Shown one piece after another: positions 10,101 through 23,976 of a stretch of DNA of 64,000 nt. The DNA lies in assembly GCF_051304405.1 (NCBI RefSeq), contig NZ_JBPPGG010000003.1, positions 1-64,000 on the forward strand, written 5' to 3'. The DNA is from Pedomonas sp051304405. GTDB taxonomy: Bacteria > Pseudomonadota > Alphaproteobacteria > Sphingomonadales > Sphingomonadaceae. The notes under the pieces were generated by a model. The model saw nothing but the letters and a program-made list of their open reading frames with translations, was not told where the DNA came from and did no database searches. Position numbers and translations under genes: made by a program. The number at the start of each line of letters is the position of its first letter. The stretch's first letter is position 1.

Positions 10101-13056
10101 CCACCTGCCAGACGCCCGGGCCGCCGGTGATCTGGCCGTCACCTCGTCCGCCCGCCGGGCCATCCCATACGTTGAGGGAAAGACCCGCCTGGTTGATGAG
10201 GTTGACCTGTCCGGCGATGTTGGTGTTGACGAAGACGTCGCTGCCTGCCGGCATGGCACCCAGCGTCAGGCCCGGCCCGGAGAGGGTGCCGTCATAGTTG
10301 AACAGGCGGTAGAGGCCAGGGCCGAAGCTGCCGCCTGCGCTTTCCGTCACGTTGAGCGTGCCGGCGAGAAAAAGATCGCCGCCCACGTTGACCAGGTCGT
10401 TGCGCGAGCCGCCTGCAACGCCCGCCTCGCCGAGCTGAAAGTTGAGAATCGAACCGGGGTCAAGCGTAAGATTACCGTTGATGGTGAGGGTGCCGGCGCC
10501 GTCACCCGGGTTCAGGCTCGAACCAATATTGATCCAGACATCACCGCCGATGACGCCGGTGCCACCGAGCGATGAGCCGGGCAGAACGAACGTTGGGCCC
10601 GTTGCCGCCGACTGGTTGCCGTTGACCAGCAGCGTACCCGCAACGACCAGAGTCTGGTCCGTATAACTGTTGGTACCGGAGAGGACGAGTGTGCCCGGGC
10701 TCTCTTTCACCAGCTTGCCGATGCCGGAGATGTTGCCATCGAGGCTGATCATGCCGCCGCGGTTGATCAAGAGGATGCTGTCGTTGACGACGTTGCCTGC
10801 AAGCGTGCCGGTCAGCCCGCCGTCGCCGATCGCCAACATGCCCGCTGCAATCGTGGTGCCGCCGGTGTGGGCCATATCGCCGGTCAGCAACAATACGCCC
10901 TCTCCGGTCTTGGTCAGTGCGCCTGTGCCCGATGCGTTGCCGCTTAATGTCACCACCGTGCCGGCAGCCGTGTTGATGATGCCGCTGCCGGTCATGAGAA
11001 TGTTACGGGCCGAAACGAAATCCATCGTATTTGCGAGCCTGCCGCCGGCAAACTCGAGGGGGCCGCTTGCTGCGCCCAGATTGGCGTCTGATGAAACCAG
11101 TACCGTGCCGCCGGTTAGCCGGGTTCCGCCGCTGTAGGTGTTGACGCCAGTGAGCGCCAGCGTGCCATCCCCGGACTTGGTCAACTCACCCGAGCCGGAC
11201 ACCGTGCCGCTGAGCGTCAGCGTCGTCCCATCGTCCGGCTGGATGGCACCGCCGCCGCTGAGCACGATGCTGCGTGCGGTGGCAAGGGTGGTGGCGGTCT
11301 TGAGGACGCCGCCCGCGATTTCGATGCGGCCTGCGACGTCGCCAAGACTGGCGTCCGCGTGAAGCTCAAGGATGCCTTTCTTGATGACGGTGCCGCCGGA
11401 ATAGTCATTGAGGCCTGCCAGCACCAGCGTCCCGGTGCCGTTCTGATGCACGGCGCCGGTGCCGGCAATGTTCTCAGCGAAGATAATGGTATCCGACCGG
11501 TTGAAGGCCAGCACGCCATCGTTCTGCACCGGCCCCTGGATCATGCCCGAGGTGCCGCCATTGCCGACCTGCAGGGTGCCTTCCTCGATGATCGTTCCAA
11601 AATAGATGTTGTTGCCCGCGAGCGTCAGCGTGCCGCTTCCGGCCTTGATTAAATTCCAGCCATTGATAACGGCGGCGGTTGTGACTTCGAATTCCTGCGT
11701 GTCGATGGTGGCATCCGAAAATTCGATGCTGCCCCAGTCGAAACCGGCGAACAGGTTGTTTTGCGTGCCGGTCAGGACCAGTCGTCCGTTTCCGTTGACT
11801 CTGAAATCGGAGTAACCGGCGCCGCCGGAAACCTGGCCGGTGACGAGCTCTGACCCTTCCACTGCGACGTAACCCATAATTCCGGCGTTTTCGGCCAGTC
11901 GGACAGAGGCGGCCCCGACATGGGCGCCATTGCGGAGGAACAGGGTGCCGTTGCCTGTCTCGCCCACATCGATCTGGCCGGACAGGTCCAGCGTCGTGCC
12001 CGCATTGAAGACGAAGACCTGGCCAGTGGCCTGGCTATCCCCGGTTGCGATTTTGAGAGTGTTGCCTGTGACCGCGGCGCGAGACTGGATGACGAGGGAG
12101 CCGTTGGCGTAGACTCCGGAACCAACGATGATGTCGGTTGCGACATCGACCGTCGCCTGGGTGACTGTCAAGGTACCGCTGCCGCCTCCCCCTGCAACCT
12201 GCAGCCTGTATGCGCTGACCGAAGCGTTGCTGTTGAAATTCCCGGTGAACTGGCCGAAGTCGAGGTTAACGGCAACGAGCTTCGCTGTGGCACCGGAAAC
12301 GGTCAGATTGCCGTTTGCCATCATCCCCGAGCCAACAACGATATCGTTGGCATGCCATTCGCTGTCAAAGATCTGGACCGTACCGTAGGCGGGGGTCAAT
12401 CCATCCTCTTCGACGCCAACTCGACTGACGCCGCCGGTCTCCAGAACAGCGCCGTCCTGAACAGTAACCAGGCCATTGCCATGGTCGCCAACAGTCAATC
12501 CGGACGTTGCGGAGAGGCGGGAACCTGCCCCGGTAACGTTGACGATCGCCGAGACGTATGTGCGCCTGCCTGCCGTGAACGCGTTGGTCAGAAAAGAAGC
12601 GCCACCCGAGACATTCAGGGTTCCGCCATGTTCAAGATCTGCGGTCTGCGCCAGCACCGTGGCCCCGGCACCGACGTCGACTGTCGCTGACTCCCACAGG
12701 GTGAGCGTTGTGCCGATCGTCCAGGTCGATCCGTTGATCAGGGCGCTTGCGCCGTCGTCGAGCCAGGCAGAGAGAGATGCGGCTGGCGCTGTGATTTGCA
12801 CCTCGCCGAACGCAATCCGCACGTCGGTGGTGGCATCGGGAACGCCTGCCGACCAGACGGTATTGTCGAGCCAGTTGCCGAAGCCTACCCAATAGGATGA
12901 TGCCGCAACGCAGGGGGTGGCGGCGGTGCTTGCAAGCAGGGCGCCGAGGAGGAGGTTTCGCGACAAGGGGCGGGCCAATTTTCGCGAGAAAGGCTTGTTG
13001 TGAACGTGCGCCAAGGCTTCAGCGGCCTTGGCCGCGTGACGACAGAAAGAATTCAT
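7114..13056 (-). CDS. Large autotransporter adhesin (type Va), 1980 aa
   Basis: The N-terminus is an extended, basic signal peptide (cleavage near residue 51, after TPCVA). It is followed by a long passenger of beta-helix repeats. Early parts show the VTGAGSRLSA / LTVGDHGNGLVTV type, and later many copies of the autotransporter-associated NTYSGGT-(x)-GGTL motif. The last ~280 residues, starting near GIWGRIRSTRH, form the translocating beta-barrel and end in Phe (GLRASF), as needed for BAM recognition. A GGGGGG stretch precedes the ATG. The passenger contains a ~300-residue module present twice (see repeat). No protease or other catalytic motif was seen, so it is probably an adhesin or aggregation factor. 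It has no visible partner genes and stands alone between two AT-rich intergenic regions. Long open frames on the plus strand here are antisense artefacts of the GC-rich repeats. Confidence 0.92.
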   Translation of the reverse strand: MNSFCRHAAKAAEALAHVHNKPFSRKLARPLSRNLLLGALLASTAATPCVAASSYWVGFGNWLDNTVWSAGVPDATTDVRIAFGEVQITAPAASLSAWLDDGASALINGSTWTIGTTLTLWESATVDVGAGATVLAQTADLEHGGTLNVSGGASFLTNAFTAGRRTYVSAIVNVTGAGSRLSATSGLTVGDHGNGLVTVQDGAVLETGGVSRVGVEEDGLTPAYGTVQIFDSEWHANDIVVGSGMMANGNLTVSGATAKLVAVNLDFGQFTGNFNSNASVSAYRLQVAGGGGSGTLTVTQATVDVATDIIVGSGVYANGSLVIQSRAAVTGNTLKIATGDSQATGQVFVFNAGTTLDLSGQIDVGETGNGTLFLRNGAHVGAASVRLAENAGIMGYVAVEGSELVTGQVSGGAGYSDFRVNGNGRLVLTGTQNNLFAGFDWGSIEFSDATIDTQEFEVTTAAVINGWNLIKAGSGTLTLAGNNIYFGTIIEEGTLQVGNGGTSGMIQGPVQNDGVLAFNRSDTIIFAENIAGTGAVHQNGTGTLVLAGLNDYSGGTVIKKGILELHADASLGDVAGRIEIAGGVLKTATTLATARSIVLSGGGAIQPDDGTTLTLSGTVSGSGELTKSGDGTLALTGVNTYSGGTRLTGGTVLVSSDANLGAASGPLEFAGGRLANTMDFVSARNILMTGSGIINTAAGTVVTLSGNASGTGALTKTGEGVLLLTGDMAHTGGTTIAAGMLAIGDGGLTGTLAGNVVNDSILLINRGGMISLDGNISGIGKLVKESPGTLVLSGTNSYTDQTLVVAGTLLVNGNQSAATGPTFVLPGSSLGGTGVIGGDVWINIGSSLNPGDGAGTLTINGNLTLDPGSILNFQLGEAGVAGGSRNDLVNVGGDLFLAGTLNVTESAGGSFGPGLYRLFNYDGTLSGPGLTLGAMPAGSDVFVNTNIAGQVNLINQAGLSLNVWDGPAGGRGDGQITGGPGVWQVGGGARDWATVDGSLNDDYTNGSFAVFMGQPGTVTIDNSTGAVHAAGLQFATSGYVLAGDALTLDGTSAIIRVGTGAAGGASHVATIEAELSGSASLEKADLGTLILTGANSYTGETRVSGGTLLVNGNQSAATGITIVQAGATLGGTGTIGGDASVAGRLSPGAAGLPGTLTINGDLALASTSQLDFQLGEAGVAGGALNDLINVGGDLVLAGTLNVTQSAGGSFGPGLYRLFNYGGTLSGPGLTLGSIPGGHQISVQTSVPGQVNLVNTAGLALSVWDGGTGGKNDGSIKGGNGVWRLSARRDDWTTIDGSVNSDYAAGSFAIFLGEPGTVTIDNSNGAVTAAGMQFGVDGYVLTGDPLTLTGTQAIIRVGDGTGARPTATIAASLVGAAQLAKEDAGTLILTGDNSYTGGTVIRGGTLAVSRDANLGAAGTITFQGGTLQTTADFASGRGLVFTGDGAVLTDAGTTLTLGSALSGNGSLTKTGGGRLVLTADNSAYTAPTHVSEGTLSVNGALGSHVEVATQGRLGGNGRVGSVFNTGTVAPGNSFGTLTVAGDYIGNGGVLEIETALGGDDSATDRMVILGKTSGTTQVHVLNRDGLGGLTVEGIKIIDVAGASNGAFVLRGDYVFEGDPAVIGGAYAYRLFKGGVSDPNDGDWYLHSTLADGTGTAPTVPPHEAEPLYQPGVPVYEGYVQTLLALSELPTMQERVGNRSWAGSPIRGGSGIWGRIRSTRHRPEAAFSTSGTDKNINSWQMQLGMEQTLAQRSDGSTLIGAVTAHYGKANGHVTSRFGRGAIKTEGHGLGATLTWHSPSGFYADGQAQLSWFSSDLTSGTLGALTKNNDGTGVGFSLELGKRASLGGGLSLTPQIQVSYAHADFDRFVDPAGAVVKADQAESLRTRWGLSLDHQATVGANRSRYLYGIINISREWLAETGVMVSGTDILNRERAWWGEIGLGGSYTWNGRVTLYAQGSGKTALGDFGDSYSLKGTVGLRASF
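8870..10670 (-). repeat. ~900-bp tandem duplication inside the autotransporter gene
   Basis: Sequence around 8870-9770 recurs at about 9770-10670 with a constant offset of 900 bp. For example, the block at 9366 (GTCAGGCCCGGCCCGGAGAG) recurs at 10266, and blocks near 9027 recur near 9927. Each copy encodes a ~300-residue unit (GPGLTLG ... VWDG ... GTVTIDNS ... TGTLILTG-type motifs). The copies have diverged but remain clearly alignable. Confidence 0.75.
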
Positions 13057-14329
13057 AAGCCCCCCCGACTGGTACCGGATTTGCGACCGTCAGAAAATGT
13101 CCGGTCAAAGCCAAGTATCATTGGGGGAAATAGAGACAAAGTGTTTTGTTATTAGATCGGCAAGAATGCGCAAAATAAGTTCTACAATTAATGAAATTAG
13201 TGGGGTTGGGCGGAATAAATAGCAGGCCATGGAGACTAAATTGAATAGACTAGTCTTCAACAAAACGTCTGTGGTGGGCGTGCCTGTGTGAGGGGTTGCT
13301 TCTGTTATGCCGGGCGAGTGACCTCTCATCGTTTTCCGACTCAGGTCCAGACGGTTATTTATGGCAACATTTTCGGGGTTGAGCGTCTTTAATTTAAAGA
13401 GATCTGTAAAACATAGTCCTGATATACACAGCGGCGAGGGCGACAGAACTATAGTAAACGATGAATTAACGATATGAGTTGGCGCGGAAATTCAATATCT
13501 TAAGTATAGTCGTATTTATACTTATTAGCACACATTGAGATTGGGCGCCCCGATTTTAGATAGGTATTGTAATTTTCAGTTGAATCTTGGTCATCGTTAG
13601 TATCACATTATGGCGTAATGCATGGTTGTCCTGCATTCTTGATGGTAGCGATGAATAGAAGGTGATTTGTTCGGGTCGTAGTTCAGAAGTATTACGGAAT
13701 TGGTCCGGTGAAGGGGCTCAGAATAAGGGCGCTATCTATTAACAAGTTTGTGTATTCGCGTTGATCTTGGGAGGGGGCGGGCTTGTGTTGTCGGGTCACT
13801 TTGCGTTGATGCCATCGGGGAAAACAGGAGGCGTCAAAAGTCATCGGGTGGCACGGAGTAATTGATTGAATGCGCCTTCATGCGGCCTCCAGAAAAGGGG
13901 AGGAGAGGGCGATTTGATCGGGGGGGGCAAATGGTCGTTTTCAATTGCTCGGTATTGGTTCGGCGGATCCGCCTGATGGCGCCGACCTGTTGACGTGGGA
14001 GAGTCCCGGGCTCGGCGTTGAAGGCTTTGGAAGATCCGCCGAACAGCCACCTCTTTGCTGCGTCTGACATTGGGCACTGGCTCGGGTCGAGCTGTTTCAG
14101 AACTGCTCCCCCGGGCTCGTAAATCAAATTCCGCCAACCGATAGGCGACGGTGATCTGCCTCTGTCCTGGGTGTCAGGACTGTCTGGTGCCATTTCATCT
14201 GCCGGCGGTTTACTCGGCGCACGGAGCATAGATGGCCATGAATGTCATGTTCCCAGATGGCTGCGAAGCGCAATCGAACGTCCAGGGGCATAGCCCTTTG
14301 TCAAGTGGTTTGGAGGAACGTGTCCAACC
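13057..14329. other. 1.27-kb intergenic region, AT-rich then GC-rich
   Basis: 13100-13750 is AT-rich and without convincing genes. 13800-14330 returns to normal GC. A 131-codon minus-strand frame at 13834-14229 has no recognisable domain and overlaps other open frames, so I do not call it. The region separates the divergent autotransporter and adhesin genes and presumably holds both promoters. GGAGGA at 14309 is the likely ribosome site of the adhesin gene. Confidence 0.5.
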
Positions 14330-19027
<4,698 letters not shown>

Positions 19028-19045
19028 CCACAGACGTACCATCAA

Positions 19046-19070
19046 GGGTGCCGGGGGATGTGCGGCACCC
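19046..19070 (+). promoter_or_regulatory. Intercistronic hairpin between adhesin and tolC genes
   Basis: An 8-bp GC-rich stem (GGGTGCCG / CGGCACCC, 9-base loop) lies 18 bp after the adhesin stop and 24 bp before the next start. No T-run follows. It may be a partial terminator or an mRNA-stability element setting a high adhesin-to-exporter ratio (inference). Confidence 0.5.
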
Positions 19071-19093
19071 CAGTTTATGGGGGGTAACAACCA

Positions 19094-20461
19094 GTGTTCG
19101 GGATGGCATGGGGGATAACCCTAAGTTCCGCTATCCAATTGGCCCGGGTGTGCCTGAGGAAGCACCTCCTGGGGGCCTTTGCTGTCGTGGGGGCATGGTC
19201 TGAGCAAGGGGCGGCGCAGACCGTGTCCTCTGACGATGCCGCACTGCGCGTCTTCTCCCTCGAGACCGCCGTGCACCATGCCGTTCGGTGGCACCCTTCC
19301 GTGGAGCGGGCAATTGCTTCCCTCTCGGCCAGCGGTCAGGAAATCCGGGAAGCCAGGAGCGGATATTATCCTCAGGTGACCGGCGGCCTTGAGCCAGGCA
19401 TGACGGTCATTGGCGGACCAAGCTGGCGCCCGCGCGCGACGGTGTCGGCCTCTCAAATGATCTACGATTTTGGCAAGGTCAGCAGCACGCTCGACATGGC
19501 CAGGGCGGGGGAGAAGGTCAGCCGGGCAGAGCTGCTCATGGCTGTTGACAATCTCTCGCGGGATACATCCTACGCCGTCATTGAAGTCCAGCGCTACCGC
19601 GCCCTTCTGGCTGTGGCACAGGAACAGCTGGAAAGCCTGAAGGCGATCAATGCCCTCGTCCAGATGCGGGTGCAGCGCGGGGCGAGCGCGCGCTCCGATG
19701 GAACACAGGCAGAGGCGCGGATTCAGTCGGCAGACAACACCATTCTCCAGATCAAATCTGAACTGCAACGCTGGCAAAGCAACCTGCGGTATCTGACGGG
19801 GCATCAGGGCGACGTGGATGTGACTGCGGAGTCGCCGGCATGGCTCGGCAATGCGTGCCAGATGCCAACGCCCGAACTTGATCGGGTGCCGGCGATCCTT
19901 CAGTCGCACGCGCAGCGTGACAGGGCACAGGCCGCCTATCGCGCGGCCCAGGCAGGCGGCCTGCCGAAGGTTTCGTTCGGTGTCGATGTGGATGCCGACA
20001 TGCGCGATCCCTTCAAACGGCAAAACGACGTCAGGGTTGGTTTCAAGGTTTCAAGCAGCCTCTACCAGGGCGGCGGGCAGCGGGCGCGCGAGCGGGCCTC
20101 CTTTCACGAACTCCAGGCGGCCGAGGCTGCGGTTGCGGCGACACGGGTCGAAGTTCTGCGGAGCTTTTCGGAATCGCGCGAGCAGATCAGCCACCTGAGG
20201 GAGCGCATCGGGACGCTGGGAGCGCGCAAGAAGAACATGCAGGAGACCCGCATGCTTTACCGCCTGCAACATTTTGACCTTGGTTCGCGGACGCTGCTCG
20301 ACCTTCTGAATGCGGAACAGGAGCTTTTCCAGATCCAGTTCGAGGAGGTGAATGCAGAGCATGACACGCGCCGGCTGAACGTGACTTGCCTGCATCAGAG
20401 CGGGACGATGCGGGATGCCTTTTCCCTCACCGGAACAGAGCTGCAAGGAACAGCCCTATGA
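19094..20461 (+). CDS. TolC-family outer membrane channel of the adhesin exporter
   Basis: 455 aa, the usual length for TolC-type outer membrane efflux proteins. It has a signal peptide (residues ~1-42, ending GAAQ) and then two internally similar halves of long helices and barrel strands. Examples are SASQMIYDFGKVSSTLDMARA in the first half and VSSSLYQGGGQRARERASFH in the second, both typical of the family. The late motif L-x-L-L-x-A-E-Q-E-L is also typical. It would form the trans-envelope duct for the adhesin encoded upstream. The stop overlaps the exporter start by four bases (ATGA), so translation is coupled. The start at 19094 is chosen because it gives an acceptable signal peptide. Confidence 0.9.
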   Translation: MFGMAWGITLSSAIQLARVCLRKHLLGAFAVVGAWSEQGAAQTVSSDDAALRVFSLETAVHHAVRWHPSVERAIASLSASGQEIREARSGYYPQVTGGLEPGMTVIGGPSWRPRATVSASQMIYDFGKVSSTLDMARAGEKVSRAELLMAVDNLSRDTSYAVIEVQRYRALLAVAQEQLESLKAINALVQMRVQRGASARSDGTQAEARIQSADNTILQIKSELQRWQSNLRYLTGHQGDVDVTAESPAWLGNACQMPTPELDRVPAILQSHAQRDRAQAAYRAAQAGGLPKVSFGVDVDADMRDPFKRQNDVRVGFKVSSSLYQGGGQRARERASFHELQAAEAAVAATRVEVLRSFSESREQISHLRERIGTLGARKKNMQETRMLYRLQHFDLGSRTLLDLLNAEQELFQIQFEEVNAEHDTRRLNVTCLHQSGTMRDAFSLTGTELQGTAL

Positions 20462-22656
20462 ACAGCAGTGGCGGCACCATGGCGGCAGAGAGCAGGGAGG
20501 AAGCGCGGGGGTTCTCGAGCGGTCTCCAGATCGAGCACTGGGTGTCCTCGTTCCGGGCCATTGCTCAATACTATGGTCTGCCAATGTCCAGCCAGGCCGC
20601 TACGCTTTCGGCGCTGTGGGACCTGGAGCCGGATGAACCGAAGCGTCTGGTCAATCTTGCGCGCCGGTTGGGGTTGAGACTCCGGTTTGGCGACCCGCGC
20701 GGTTTTCAACTGGCGGACTCCACATGGCGGCTGCCCTTCGTGCTTGAACTGAAGGGCGGTCAGCTGGTGGTGGTCCGGGCGCTTGATGGGGACGGGGGCG
20801 CCCACTGCCTTCTCGCCGGGGACGACGGCCTGGAGACAAGACTTCCGGTCGAGGAACTTCAGGCCGGGCTGCAACGCATCGTCATTCTGCGCCCCGCCAA
20901 GGAGGCGCCGGACCCCCGAGTGGATGACTACATCGCCGCTTCTGAAAAGCACTGGCTGGTCAGGATGGTTCTGCGCGACCTGCGACCCTATGGGCATGTG
21001 ATGCTGGCGTCGCTGGCGGCAAACACCCTGGCCCTGTCGAGCATTCTCTTCTCGATGCAGGTCTATGATCGGGTGGTGCCGTCAGGATCGATGCCGACAC
21101 TGTATATCCTGTTTGGCGGCGTCCTGCTGGCGATGGCGCTGGACTTCATCCTTTGCCGGGCGCGGGCAACCATCATCGACAAGCTGGGAAAGCAGGCGGA
21201 CATTCGCCTGTCGGACCATGTGTTCGGCCATGCCTTGCGCGTTCAGACCCGCTCGTTCCCCACCTCGACGGGGTCGTTTATCGCCCAGCTGCGGGAATTG
21301 GAGCATATCCGCGAAATGTTGACCTCAACAACCGTTGGGGCGCTGGTGGATATTCCGTTCTTCGCGATCTTCCTGATCGTGTTTGCCTATCTGGGCAGCA
21401 GTCTGGTTTGGGTACCGGTCAGCGCCTTCATTTTGCTGATCGTCCCCGGTCTGCTGGCGCAGGGCAAGCTGCGCGCCTGTGCACAGGAAGCCATGCGGGA
21501 GTCCTCACTGCGCAACGCCTTGCTGGTGGAGGCGGTGCAGGGCCATGAGGACATCAAACTGCTGCAGGCGGAGGAACGGTTCCAGCGGCTTTGGGGGCAC
21601 TACAACGCCGTGACCGCGCAAGCCAATCTGCGGCTGCGCGAAATCTCCCACACCCTGTCGGCCTGGACGGCAAAGGTTCAGGGCGGCGTCTACGCCACGA
21701 CCGTGTTTGTTGGTGCCCCCCTGGTGATCAGCGGGGACATTACGACGGGTACACTCGTGGCAATGTCCCTGCTCGGGTCGCGTATGCTGGCGCCGATGGG
21801 GCGTATTTCCCAGGTGATGACCCGCTATCAGCAGGCGCGCGTCGGCGTGGCCAGCCTCAACAATATTCTCAGGCTGCCCATTGACCACCCGGACAAGGAA
21901 AGCCGCATTCACCGTGCCGCGTTGCAGGGCAACTATCAACTCAATGCCGCCGTGTTTCGCTATGGCGACAAACAGTCGCCCGTCGCCCTTCAGATCGACA
22001 AGCTGCAGATCCGGGAGGGGGAGAGAATTGCGGTTCTTGGCCGCAATGGCGCTGGAAAGTCGACGCTGCTCATGGCGCTCTCCGGTCTGCTTGACCCGGA
22101 CGAAGGAGAGGTTCTGCTCGACAATCTGGCGATACAGCATATCGACCCGGCGGACGTCCGCCGTGACATCGGCATGCTGACGCAGAATTCGCGTCTGTTT
22201 CATGGAACGGTGCGCGAGAACATCCAATTCGGGAAGCCCCAGATTTCGGAGGACGAGATCCTTCAAGCCCTGTCGATTGTCGGCGCGGACAGCTTTATCC
22301 GGCGGCTCCCCCGGGGGCTGGATCATGTGATCTTCGAAGGCGGCATGGGGCTCTCCGTCGGCCAGAAGCAGGCCCTCCTTTTGGCGCGGTTGATGGTTCG
22401 CAACCCGTCCATCGTGCTTCTCGACGAACCAACTGCCGCGATGGATGAGGCGACAGAGCGGGATTTCCTGACGAAGTTCGCGCAGTGGAGTGAGGGACGC
22501 ACGCTCGTCATCGCCACCCACAGAACACGCGTGCTCGAACTGGTGGACCGTCTGCTGGTTGTTGATGGCGGAACGATCGTGCGGGATGGACCTCGCACCG
22601 AGTTGCTGAAAGGCGCCTCTGTCGTTTCCGGCCGGAATCGTCATGTCTCGGATTGA
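20458..22656 (+). CDS. Type I secretion ABC exporter (LapB-like)
   Basis: 732 aa from the ATG overlapping the tolC stop. Residues ~18-130 form a C39-peptidase-like domain lacking the catalytic Cys (EHWVSSFRAIAQYYG in place of the D-C-G-x-x-C motif), as in LapB-type exporters that recognise but do not cleave their adhesin. A six-helix transmembrane domain follows (about 165-450). The nucleotide-binding domain has Walker A GRNGAGKST (528), signature LSVGQKQ (632), Walker B IVLLDEPT (652) and the H-loop ATHR. It energises export of the upstream adhesin through the adaptor and TolC. It overlaps the adaptor gene by 14 bases. Confidence 0.93.
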   Translation: MNSSGGTMAAESREEARGFSSGLQIEHWVSSFRAIAQYYGLPMSSQAATLSALWDLEPDEPKRLVNLARRLGLRLRFGDPRGFQLADSTWRLPFVLELKGGQLVVVRALDGDGGAHCLLAGDDGLETRLPVEELQAGLQRIVILRPAKEAPDPRVDDYIAASEKHWLVRMVLRDLRPYGHVMLASLAANTLALSSILFSMQVYDRVVPSGSMPTLYILFGGVLLAMALDFILCRARATIIDKLGKQADIRLSDHVFGHALRVQTRSFPTSTGSFIAQLRELEHIREMLTSTTVGALVDIPFFAIFLIVFAYLGSSLVWVPVSAFILLIVPGLLAQGKLRACAQEAMRESSLRNALLVEAVQGHEDIKLLQAEERFQRLWGHYNAVTAQANLRLREISHTLSAWTAKVQGGVYATTVFVGAPLVISGDITTGTLVAMSLLGSRMLAPMGRISQVMTRYQQARVGVASLNNILRLPIDHPDKESRIHRAALQGNYQLNAAVFRYGDKQSPVALQIDKLQIREGERIAVLGRNGAGKSTLLMALSGLLDPDEGEVLLDNLAIQHIDPADVRRDIGMLTQNSRLFHGTVRENIQFGKPQISEDEILQALSIVGADSFIRRLPRGLDHVIFEGGMGLSVGQKQALLLARLMVRNPSIVLLDEPTAAMDEATERDFLTKFAQWSEGRTLVIATHRTRVLELVDRLLVVDGGTIVRDGPRTELLKGASVVSGRNRHVSD

Positions 22657-23914
22657 AAGCACTGCTATGGCGAACGGGGGAGCAAGTGGCGTTCAACACG
22701 CAGGGGGAAAGGTCCTTGGGCTGTTCGGTCGATCGGCCCCGAAGGACAGTGGCGCGGCCTGGAACGACGAGGACGACGTCGAATTAACCCGCTCGCGATC
22801 GATTGTCGTGACGATCTGCGTCGGTATGGCCGCATTCCTCCTGTGGGCATGGATTGCGGAACTGGCGGAGGTGTCCACGGGCGAGGGGCGGGTGGTGCCG
22901 ACGTCGCGGGAGCAGGTCATCCAGTCCCTTGAAGGCGGGATTCTGGCGCAACTGATGGTCCGCCAGGATGACCTTGTCCAACCGGGGCAGATCCTGGCAG
23001 TGCTTGATCCAACCCTTGTTGAAGCCAATCTCGATGAGGCAGGCGCAAAGTATCGGGCGGCGCTGGCCAGGGCGGCCCGGTTGACCGCCGAGGTCAGTGG
23101 AGAGGACCTGTCCTTTCCGGCGGAGCTGGAGGCGTTCCCCGAGCTGATCGCACTGGAGATACGGCTTTACCGCACGCGGCGGGACAGCCTCTCCCAGTCC
23201 GTTGGCTGGCTTCAGGAAGCGCTTAACCAGGTCCGCTCCGAGCTGAAGATCAGTGAATCCCTCGTGGAGGTTGGGGCGGTCAGCACAGTCGAGATTCTGC
23301 GCCTGCGCCAGAAACTGGCGGATCTGGAGCTGCGGCGGGCGGATATCCAGTCCCAGTATCTGGTGACAGCCCGCGAAGAGCTGGCAAAGGCCAATGCAGA
23401 GGTGGAAGCGCTCGCCGCCGTCATCAAAGGGCGGAAGGACTCGCTCACCCGTTTGCAGCTGCGCTCGCCGGTGAAGGGGGTCGTCAAGAACATCGAAATC
23501 AGCACCGTGGGCGGGGTCATCCCGCCCAACGGGCGCATCATGGAAATCATTCCGCTGGAGGATCAACTGCTCATCGAGGCGCGCATGTCGCCGCGGGATA
23601 TCGCCTTCATTCACCCCGGTCAGAAAGCGACGGTCAAGATAACGGCCTACGATTATGCCATCTATGGGGGGCTGGAAGGAGAAGTCTCCAGCATCTCGCC
23701 GGATACGATTCAAGACGAGGTCAGGAGAGATGAGCACTACTATCGTGTGTTCGTTCGGACCCGAACCAACGCGCTGGTGACGAAAACCGGCAAGAACCTC
23801 CCGATCGTTCCGGGCATGGTTGCCACGGTTGATATTCATACGGGCAGCAAGACGGTCCTTGATTATCTGCTCAAGCCTTTGAACCGGGCGCGTGAGGCGC
23901 TGCGAGAGAGGTGA
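22643..23914 (+). CDS. HlyD/LapC-type periplasmic adaptor of type I secretion
   Basis: 423 aa. It has a short cytoplasmic N-terminus, one membrane helix (about residues 52-73, SIVVTICVGMAAFLLWAWI) and the split biotinyl-lipoyl motif (GEGRVVPTSREQVIQSLEGG). A long coiled-coil hairpin (about 125-270) and a beta-barrel end (RMSPRDIAFIHPGQ, VPGMVATVDI) follow, all standard for HlyD adaptors. It links the ABC exporter to TolC. The gene is the last of the adhesin/exporter unit; a terminator-like hairpin starts 5 bp after the stop. Confidence 0.93.
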   Translation: MSRIESTAMANGGASGVQHAGGKVLGLFGRSAPKDSGAAWNDEDDVELTRSRSIVVTICVGMAAFLLWAWIAELAEVSTGEGRVVPTSREQVIQSLEGGILAQLMVRQDDLVQPGQILAVLDPTLVEANLDEAGAKYRAALARAARLTAEVSGEDLSFPAELEAFPELIALEIRLYRTRRDSLSQSVGWLQEALNQVRSELKISESLVEVGAVSTVEILRLRQKLADLELRRADIQSQYLVTAREELAKANAEVEALAAVIKGRKDSLTRLQLRSPVKGVVKNIEISTVGGVIPPNGRIMEIIPLEDQLLIEARMSPRDIAFIHPGQKATVKITAYDYAIYGGLEGEVSSISPDTIQDEVRRDEHYYRVFVRTRTNALVTKTGKNLPIVPGMVATVDIHTGSKTVLDYLLKPLNRAREALRER

Positions 23915-23918
23915 CGGG

Positions 23919-23949
23919 GGATGCCGGCCCCGGCGGGACGGCATCCTTT
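23919..23949 (+). terminator. Terminator-like hairpin after the adaptor gene
   Basis: GGATGCCG (23919-23926) pairs with CGGCATCC (23939-23946), followed by TTTGTTTGG. It probably limits read-through from the secretion operon into the next two genes, and argues against a start for the next gene at 23911. Confidence 0.55.
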
Positions 23950-23976
23950 GTTTGGTCTGTGTATAGAGTTCCTGAC

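Noticed and set aside
7015..10575. Two long plus-strand frames (7015-8295 and 9343-10575)
   Set aside because: Antisense to the repetitive autotransporter gene; Ala/Arg-rich translations without domains.
13834..14229. A 131-codon minus-strand frame before the adhesin gene
   Set aside because: No domain, no ribosome site, and a competing overlapping frame of similar length. Not enough support to call a gene.
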